Both the position numbers and the translations under genes were made by a program. This document shows positions 11,701-21,800 of a DNA stretch of 64,000 nucleotides, in pieces. Position 1 is the stretch's first letter. Each line of letters begins with the position of its first letter. Under the pieces are notes generated by a model. The model was not told the origin of the DNA and did not search any database. It was given only the letters and a program-made list of their open reading frames with translations. This DNA is from Liopterus haemorrhoidalis (taxonomy: Eukaryota > Arthropoda > Insecta > Coleoptera > Dytiscidae): NCBI GenBank assembly GCA_963971575.1, contig OZ020624.1:5151001-5215000 (forward strand), written 5' to 3'.

Positions 11701-14700
11701 CCCTAAATTAATAGATCATATACAGGGTGTTTGTTTGAAACGAGGCATCCCGAAAATCTCTTTTATTTGTAAAGATACAAAAAATCTTCTGAACAAAAGT
11801 TAAACGACAAAAAGGCCCATCTAAAGGTTACTATAAGAATTCTGAGGCACTTCCGGTTTCACCGGAAATGATGTCAACTTTAGATCAAAAGTTGACATCA
11901 TTTCCGATGGGAATCGATAATTCGATAAATCGAATTTCATAGGGAATCGATAATTTTATATTTTTTTCCTAAAAGTACATTAAATTAGCTTTACAATGAC
12001 ACCAAAAAATCATATCTTTATGTTAACCATTTCAAAATGGCGACCATTCATTTACAAAGTAATAATCAACATAAGTTTTACAAAGTTGAACGTAGCAAGC
12101 TTTGAAAACAATAAAAAAAGAAACAAAATATCTCTGTTGTTGTTAACTTACGTTATGTTCCTTAACGTACATATCATCGCCCTGGGTAACAACATCAACA
12201 GCCATTGCAGTTCCTTTCACAAAAAGGAATTCTTTCATTACAAACATGGCACCTTTTAGGAAAAAAGAAAAGAATAAGTGCATATGTAGTCTGTTTCTTG
12301 CACATTGTAGTTTCCTGAAAATGCAGAACTATTTTACACAAATAAATAAAAACTAAAGGTTTGCAATCTAAATATAATACGAGGGGCAATCGAATATAAA
12401 CGAGCCTTTTATTTTAACAATTTATTTTACAAGAAATATTTATACATTTTTACAAATTATTTTTCCACATAGTCTCCTCCTTTTAGGATGCATTTTTCCC
12501 AACGTTTGGTCAGTTTCTTTATACCGTTCTCGTAGAATTAAATTAGGCGGGTATCTAACCAGTTGCGCACGAACGTTTCCACTTGATCATTGTTCTCAAA
12601 TCGTTCGCCTCCAAGTGATTCTTTGAGGGGCCCAAACATGTTATAATCGCATGGCCATAAGTCTGGACTATAAAGTGGATGTTCAAGAATTTTCCAGTGC
12701 ATAGCCAACAGTTTTTGTTGCGTTAGATCTGCTATGTGGAACCTGGTGTTGTCGTGAAGGATCATCACTCAGCATTCCAGGAATTGCTAGCAGAACTCTT
12801 ATATAAACACAAGTTTCTCTAAAGAAGGAGTCAGTAGTATTCGGTCCAGTTCTTATGAGAGGCTTGTTATATATATAAAAGCCCTAATTTCTGTGTATCC
12901 TCGTAACGCTAAGTTCCTAGGTGCTAGCGGGGCCTGAGGTGTGTGGTCGGTCGTTCCCCACCAGTCGGAGCGACGTTCTCCGACAGCAGCTTACTAAGGC
13001 TAAGCACATAGTGAAGCAGAGAGCAAAGCAGCGATGAAAGCGGAGAGTAAAACAGCGAAAGAATGTCGCGCTTATAAAAGAGTGTCTACACATAGTGACG
13101 CGTTTAAAATCGAGCAAAAAGTTCACAAAATTATAATGGATTTTTTACTAACAGAAAACTCTTCCCTGAAAATTTGGTATTTACTAAAAAATAAAAATAA
13201 ACACTCTAGAAGGTGCAATGTTCACAGAATAAATAAAAGTAGACATATACATGGTGAATTTCATCATTTCTATATGCAACTCCGCGAACATCCAAAAAAG
13301 TTTCATTCTTATTTTCGCATGAGTATTTCAACGTTTGATTATATTTTGGAAAAAATTCAACATAAATTGGTAAAAAATTGACAAATATCAATCGGAACCT
13401 ACTATAAATACCTCTTATAAATGAGAACTACTTGTAAATGCCTCAATATCCATTTTAAACAGCGATGATAGCAGAGAAATCCAAATTGTTTGAACGCGTC
13501 GGTTTGCTCGACTATAACAACGATATAACCTCGCTGCAGTACGCTCCACTATGCGCGTGTTAACAGGAATTCATTTATATAATTTCGCCGCTTTGCTCTC
13601 TGCTTTACTATGTGTTTAGCCTTAGCGAGAATATAGCTCTTAGCTCTCCAGTCAGTATATACTTTGGCTTAATTAAAGAATGTTGTGTCAATTAACGTTA
13701 TATCCGCGTGCCGTGTCTGGCCCGATACTTATTTTTAAAGACGCATTGAGCGGCTTTTTAGGATTTTCTAGGTATAATCAAAAACAGCTATACCACTGAG
13801 GTCCAGCATATGGCCCACGGGCCGTGCCCGGCCCGATATTAAATTTTAAACGACATGCATTAATCAGCTTTTTAGGATTTCCTAGGTATAATCAGAAACA
13901 ACTATACCATTCATGTCCAGCGAATGGCCCGCGGGCCGTATCCGGTCCGATACTAATTTTTAAACGACACACATTGAGCGGCTTTTTAGGAATTCCTAGG
14001 TATAATCAGAAACAGCTATACCATTGATGTCCAGCATATGGCCCGCGGGCCGTACCCGGCCCGATATTAAATTTTACACGCATTAAGCAGCTTTTTAGGA
14101 TTTCCTAGGTATAATCAAGAAACGTTTTTGTTTTGTTAAAATACGTTGAATCATGCAAATTTTAATAATTGATTCCTGCTTATATTGATTTTTATTCGAT
14201 ATCAGTTTGCCAACGTTGTTGGCAACGGGTCTGCTAGTGTTTATATAAAAGTTCTAATAGAAATTCCTGGAATGAAAGTCTAAAATTTTCGAAGGGTATT
14301 TCATTGTTCAAATTTATTAGGTAATAACTTTGAACAAAAGTCATTTTTAACAATAAAATGTATAAAATAATTTTGAAGATATTTTTTGAAATTTATGGCT
14401 TCTATTTTTGGCAGTTATTATGTATTCTGTGGTGGCAGCAGAGATGGGCGTCTACGCGTAAACTTGAAGTTTTTACGTCTACGTGTAAATTTACCGTAAA
14501 CAGCGTAGAGAAGTGTAGACTGTGTAGACACGTAGAATCTAGCGTAGAACAATGAAAAATGAGGTTATGTAACGTATAAAAAAATAAAATACCGTCAGTT
14601 TTAAGCAGAAGAGGAAGTAAAGAACTCAAATTTAATATTTTTGACAGCTTCCTGATTAAAACAACTACTAACTTTTAATTTTAATTTTACTTTAGTAGTT

Positions 14701-17700
14701 CATACAGACAGAAACCAGGTAATTTATTTTGTCCATAACAACATACGATTTGTGAGATAACATTTTTGGAAACAATATATATAATTAGAACTACAGACAA
14801 TTCCTCTTAATTGGGGCACCGCTTAATTGGGGCAGCTGCTTATTTGGGCCAAATCTCAAAGAACAGAAACCAAACCAAGGAACCAACAGTAAATTTACAT
14901 GTTTAATTGCGACAACATTCCGCTTAATTGGGACAGTAAATTAAAAATCACAGTACATATTATGTTACACATATTCTCAAGAAAAAATATGTACAAATAA
15001 TTTAATATTACAGCGTTATTTTATGCAGGAAGGAAATGAAGACAGCCCTACATCCGCACTGAATACCTGTGCTGATTTTGTAGAAGTGAAATGTTACAAA
15101 AACAAAAGACAGACTACACTTGACGCATTTTTGCATTGAATTAAATTGTATGTACCTATTTATTATTTTATATTTTTGAATTTATTATTATTTTTTCTTA
15201 TAAGTTTATATTTTTTGGTTATATGTAATTTGTTTAATTTTATGTGAAATTTGCTTAATTGAGGCAGCCGCTTAATTGAGAACTGACACGCTCGGATACG
15301 CAGTCTGGTGGTGAAATATTGTACTACGCGACTGTAGTACTATTTGAAATTATTAGATATGTTCTGGTGTTGATTTTTTGTTAGAACGTCCATAGATACA
15401 TTTTCATAAAATAAAAATGTACTGTGCTTAAATTAACCTGTTCCCTGTTAGCATATTGACAGCTGAATACTAGACAATTCAGCCATTTTGCCATGAATTA
15501 CAGCGCCGCCAACGGTAATGTCACATCTCAATTGGGCCAAAATGCCTAAGTCCCGATGTGTCCCAATTAAGCGGAATCGACTGTACATAAAATTGGAATA
15601 AACATAAATATTAAAGTAAACTACTTAAACTATCATCATTCTATTATTTCAAATATTACATTTAAACGTAATGCGCATGTACAGTTTACGTTCTACATTC
15701 GACACGTAAACAAAGGCATATTCTACTTGACATGTTTACGCGTAAAATCTACATTAGTCTACATCATGTATTCTACGCGCCCATCACTGGGTGGCAGTCG
15801 GTTCTGTGATAGCGGCAATGACACGAATAGTTTGGATAATCTATTGCCCGTGTTTACATTTTAATGTAAAATCATACATTACTAATTTTTACTTACTTGA
15901 AACAGCAGAATATTGTAATAGCAATAACTAAGGTGGTAATTGATAAACTATATCCAATATAGTTGATTGTTTTAATCTTTGGAAACCAGAGGTGGTAAAT
16001 AGCCAGGTTCTCCAGATTAGCAGGAAGGTCCACTTTGGCAGTGTCATTGTTAATTAGTCTTGTGCATTCAGAAAAATTAGTCCAGGTTTTATTAAGTTCT
16101 TCGTGAACAAACCAAGTACCATTTTCCGTGCATTTCTTCGTGGCATTAGTCTGTAAAACACAAAAATACATGAAATATTTGTTTATAAAAAATTAGTTAA
16201 GTAAATATCACTCTAACAATATATAATAGATGACCATAAAACAGTGTTTCCCAATATTTTTACTCTTGTGGCACATTTTCCAAAGAAGAAACATCTCGCG
16301 GCACACCTACGTAGTCATAGAAGAAGAAATTTATAACGCTAGTTTTTTACCGACCGCCAACATATACAAGGTGTCTCAAAAGAAATTTTATATTTATTTA
16401 GCTTACTGCGTGAACGCAACGTATCCGAGGGGCGCGGAGGGTATGTCAATCGGTAGCCTGGCTCTTGGGAATTTAGTCGCTATGGAGCGTTCTCGGGAGC
16501 AGACCGCGCGTTATGCGTGCGAGAGTTTTACAAAAACGGTGATTCGGCGACTGTAGCGCGTAGAAAATTCTGCAGTATTCGAGGTTTTCGCCACTTAAAT
16601 GATGCGCCAAGCATTCCTCTCATTCGACATTGGGTTAAAAAGTTTGAAGAGACTGGTACAACGCTGAATAAATCAAAATCAGGGCGACCTAGGTTATCAA
16701 GAACGGTAGAAAACGTGAAGAATGTTAATCAGTCTGTTCGTGACGACCCGAACCTTTCAATTCGGAAGCGCGCAAGTGCTTTAAATGTGCATAGATCATC
16801 ATTACATCGCATTATGCACAGATACCTAAAGCTGCACCCCTACAAAATTCAATTGGTGCAAGAATTAAAGCCCCAAGATGCCAGTCAGAGGGTTAATTTC
16901 GTAAATCAGGTGATTTTATCAGGCAAATTGATCTCCCGGAGAGGTGACATAAATTGGCCTCCACGCAGTCCAGATTTAACCCCTATGGACTTTTTCCTAT
17001 GGGGTTATCTTAAATCTAAAGTTTACGCCAATAAACCGACTTCACTGGCGCATTTGAAAGAAAATATCCGTCACGAAATGGCAGCCATCCCTGAGTCCAC
17101 TTGAGTCAGCCGAGACGTCATAAGTAATTTTACTGTTCGATTAAATGAGTGCCGAGAACGCGAGGGTCTACATTTAGACGATATTATTTTTAAGAAATAA
17201 ATCCCCAAAAAGTGTATTTTAATAATTAATAAACATTTTTTCTATATACGGCTTACTTTTTTTTAATCGATCCACTAAATATAAAATTTCTTTTGAGACA
17301 CTTTGTATAAGGGAGGTATTGTGATCATACCGATTTTGAAATTACGAGATTTCGATGGATCTCCACGAATTGAGGTCCCTACATAACGTTTTGACTATTG
17401 TTAGCATGATGTCTGTCGGTCTGTCTGTCGGTCCGTGTACACGTGCAGAGCAAATTCGGCTAAAAGGATTTTTATGAAACTTCATATTTAAGCTTTTGTC
17501 ATCAATTGCACGAGTTGATCAACTTTTGGTAAAAATCGGTTAACTAGAAATGGGAGTTTACTCGTGTCGGTTTTAAGATTTTTGCGAATATTTCACAACA
17601 GAGTAATATTCAAAAAAAAAAAAAATACTTAACAAAATTTGCTATAAAAGCAATGATTAACAACTTTTTTTTAAAATATTTTTTGTTAAAGCAGCATAAA

Positions 17701-18803
17701 TTAAACAAGTACTTTGTGATGGCGGTAGGTCCTGTGGAGGCCACAGCTGATTTTTTTTTTTTTTTTTCTTTAAGATTTTGCAACTCACTTGGAAAATTTT
17801 GCGGCACACTAATGTGCCGCGGCCTTTGGGAAACACTGCCATAAAACAATTGTCTATACCCTGATTCTATACCATAAAACAATTGTCTATATCAGGGGTA
17901 CTCAACCTTTTCATACCTACCGCCCACTTTAGCATTCTATTGGTAGAAAAATATTTTTTTTGAGGAGAGAGCCAACCTATTGGCTCTCGCCAATTTTGAA
18001 GTCAAGATTGAAGTCGCTACCCTAGTAGCGACTTCAGCTCTGAACATTTCTAAACTTCTACGTCCATAGATTCTACATTAATTTCTGAGGTCAATGAACA
18101 CAAAGCTTTCTTAGGAGAAATGTTTAAGAGCGCTACCCCCACCTTTATATATTCTCTACATCTTCAAACGTTTGTTTTTCCGTAGGAAAACAAAACGTAA
18201 CTAGAAATAATTTCGAAATTTTCTTCTCAGCAGGAAAAATAAATTGGCATGATTGGAAATCAATATCGATTTCATTGAAAATTGCGGTAAATATTTTATA
18301 ATTGAAACAAAATATCAACAAACAAAAACCTGCCAGTGTAACACACTTATTATTTATTTTGAATAAATTTTATTAATCAGGTAATAAATAATTAAATATT
18401 GAATTTAGCAGTGGAGGCTCGTGCTGTAGAAATGGGGGGGCAACGTTCATAGGTACCAGTTATTATAGGTTATACAAGTTAAAAGTTACTAACTGTACAT
18501 GTGTTCTAGATAAACATTTATTTTTGAACAAGAGTACTTATAATGTACTGAAAATTAACCATCTTTCAGATTCACCAACATTCTGCCTTATTCCTCTTCT
18601 CCAAATAACAAACAAAAGAAACAAAAAAGTACATTTTTAGGGTTTTGTAGGTATGACCACCAAAAAACCCATATTAACGTCATTCATGGGCCTGTCTCTA
18701 CGGTAGAAATTGTAGCTAAACGGCTGAACATAGAAAGTTGAAATTTGGCATACTTGTAAAACTTTTTGACCTATATATAGGAAAATTATAGAGAGATCCA
18801 AAA

Positions 18804-18834
<31 letters not shown>

Positions 18835-21800
18835 TACAGCGCGGGATAAATAAAAATATCATTATATCATCTGTCAACCCTATTATAGTCTATCTCAGAA
18901 AGAGCGATAGTAATAAAATTTATTATTTGTAAAAAGTTATTGTTTTTTTTAACACAGAAGCGGCACACAAAATATGAATAGTTCGAAACGAAATATTGTT
19001 AAGAAATAACCGAGTGTGCCGCACATCTTATATGGGAATATGAACTAGGGTTAAACACAATAGATCATACAAATTTTACCCTAAAATTTTGAAGAAAAAT
19101 ATGGTCACAGGGGTGCGTTTAATGATATGATAAATATGGTCACAGGCGTGCGTTTAATAAAATGATAAATAGTAATATAGAAATACACAAAACCAATTTA
19201 AAAGAGTTTAAATTGTGCACGCCACTGGTAACTGCCTGACAAAAAGATTTATTACTATCGCTTTTTCTGAGATAGACTATAGTCGTTTTAAAGTGGGGAA
19301 CGGAATGCAACGAGTTCTACGGCGCGTTGACGGCGTTTGGACGGCGCTATCTGTCAGAGGAAAGTTAAAAATCAAGCTGTCGTACGCAAGTGCACATAAT
19401 GGACAACGTCCTAGCGGCGTTCCAACGCCGTTGATGCTGAATGTTCGTCAACTTCCAACTTTTGACGCCGTTGAACGTTGACGTAGAACACCTAACCTCA
19501 GTTTTTACTGAATGGTAAAGTGTTTGTATGTATAAATAACTTGCATACAACATAAATAACATCACACACAAGTCTTCATCATCCATTATAATTTTAATAA
19601 AAGAAAGCGCACGTATAAACATAGATATAGGTTGTCACGTGACACTTTGACGGCGTTAAAAATTATTGCATTGTGTCCAGGCGAAAATTCAACGCCGTTC
19701 TCAACGGCGCTAATGCAACGCCGTCGCAAATGACGGCGCGCTGACGGCGCAGCGCGCTGTGCATTCTGTTCCAGGCTTAAAGCCTGGTTTATAATAACTC
19801 CATAGCATAGCGCATACATAATAGAACAATGGTTTGGCTCTTCAAAACATCTGTTTGTAATAAACAGAACAAAGAAAACAGTGTAATTTTTATGCTTATG
19901 TTCCATAACATATCTATTATAAACCGGGCTTTAGGCTCGTCCCTTTGACAACCACTTTACTTCTGTATGCAGTAAAAGTTGTTCGTAATCCGCTCCCATA
20001 TCCTTACATAAATTTGCAAACAATCAACTCATATGTTTTTCTGCAACCCCCCAAATATTTTTTTCGACCCCCACTTTGACAATCACTGATCTAGAACATT
20101 TTAATATAAGGGAAATTGACTATATACATATGTATTAATATAATTAATCAAATAATATAATAAATAATAAATAATCAAAATTATCTACAGTAAAATTTGA
20201 TAAATTTAGTTTTTAAAATGTTTTACTTCAAAAAGTTGATAACATCTGTTATGTAATTGCTTTGATAAAATTAATGTGGTCGAGAAAATTTGATTGATAA
20301 TGACGTAACAGTTAGTTATCAAAAATTATGGAAAATTATGGGAATTATGTATATGGGATTTTTTAGTGGGTATCTCTGTTGACAGAATGATTGAACACTT
20401 ACTGCTGCCTACTTTACAAAAGCCTACTTGACAAAGTGCCTACTTTACGCACGGTGGTAGAAAATTAGTTACTTCGTCACAGAATTGGTTTGACTATCTC
20501 AATTTTTAGGGTATTGTAGGTACGACCAAAAAACCCTTATACCGTCATTTTTAAATTTTTCTTTTCTTTTTTTTGTCCCGGGTTAGTTCTTCAAGAAGTT
20601 GGTCACTCTATCACTTACTAAATACCGAGAAAACCCTGAATTGTGTGAAAATTCACAATTCACATCAATTTTTAGATTTCATTCAATTCAACCTGTCTCC
20701 TGCTTAATAATCAAACATTGAATAATAATATTCAACAATAGTATCGAATAATGTTTTGAAATTAATTCAGTTTAACATGCAGCCATTCAGTAATAATTTA
20801 TTTATAACTCGATAAACATATATTAATAATCCAATCGAAGTTCTTTAAATACATATTTTAATAATAGAATCGAATTAAATAAATTAAACTGCTTAAATTC
20901 CACATGTTCCTTATGATATTTTTTACATTAAGGGCCGAGAGTTCCAGTTGCTAATAAACTGTCCAATAAGTTTATTAGCAACATAATATTTTTTCCGAGA
21001 GTTCCACCCCGAAATAGTTATTAGGTTGCTAATAAATAGGCTTATTTGTCTAATAACTTATAGGTAACATGAAGTGCTTAATAAAGTGACATATAACCAA
21101 AAACAAGTTCGCAAAATGCGTTAATATTTCAATTTTAATTGAAAAACAGTATAATTTTAAAAGAGTATACGAATGTGTAGTTTTTAAAAATTTCTATAAT
21201 GGTGATTTTAGTGTTTTATATACATTTTAGTTGTATTTTGACGAAATCGACGATCTGTTTGGATGAATTTATAAATTATGGACAACCGTTTTTAGAATAT
21301 TTTGGGCATTTATTGTAAATGTGATATATAAAGAACAATATATAAATATATATTTTTTAATAAACATTGTCTTTTATTTTTATATATGTATTTATTTCAA
21401 TTACGATTACAACACATTACAAACAATACTTTAAGCATTACTATTTATATAAAATTGATAGAAAATAAGAAGACAGACGCAATTATTGGCAGAATAATAA
21501 AGATGTGTGGCTGAAAATTGCTGATAAGTTTAATTCATATTGTTTAAGGAATGTAAAATAAAGCAAAATATGGCTGTCTTCTTATTTTCATTCACTTTTG
21601 TATTATAAAATGCTATTTTTATTAACTTCTCTTCTATCTATATTGTCCTCTTTTTCTGTGATAAAATTTGTTGAACGCCGTTTAATTGTCATTTTAACAG
21701 TAACACAAAAAATATGCGTAATGTCATTGAATGTAAAGTCAAACTATTTATTGTCAAAATATTTAATGTCAAAATATTCAGTGTCAAAATTTCATCTCAC

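Larger units (their letters stand above)
12867..14237 (+). mobile_element. Non-autonomous Helitron copy 1
   Basis: The 5' side TATATATATAAAAGCCCTAA matches the start of copy 2 at 41901. The 3' end is CTAG (14234-14237) preceded by a perfect 8-bp hairpin, TTGCCAAC-GTT-GTTGGCAA (14207-14225), the Helitron hallmark. No target duplication is expected or seen. The interior has a Harbinger insertion at 12997-13622 and a tandem array at 13740-14120. No Rep/helicase frame is visible. Confidence 0.8.
17898..20092. repeat. MITE cluster between hAT-like termini
   Basis: CAGGGGTACTCAACC at 17898 and GACAATCACTG at 20090 resemble hAT ends in inverted orientation, but I see no matching 8-bp flank. Between them are three MITE-like inverted repeats, listed separately, plus (TA)n at 18811-18835 and a solo TTTTTAGGGTTTTGTAGGTA end at 18640. 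Confidence 0.35.

Noticed and set aside
12195..12389. Minus ORF MPLVLYLDCK...
   Set aside because: Wrong frame; the real coding sequence here is the TM2 exon 12152-12314 in another frame.
15893..16171. Treating MYFCVLQTNATK as a complete small protein
   Set aside because: The first residues are intron; the acceptor at 16151-16152 and phase match make it a GPCR exon.
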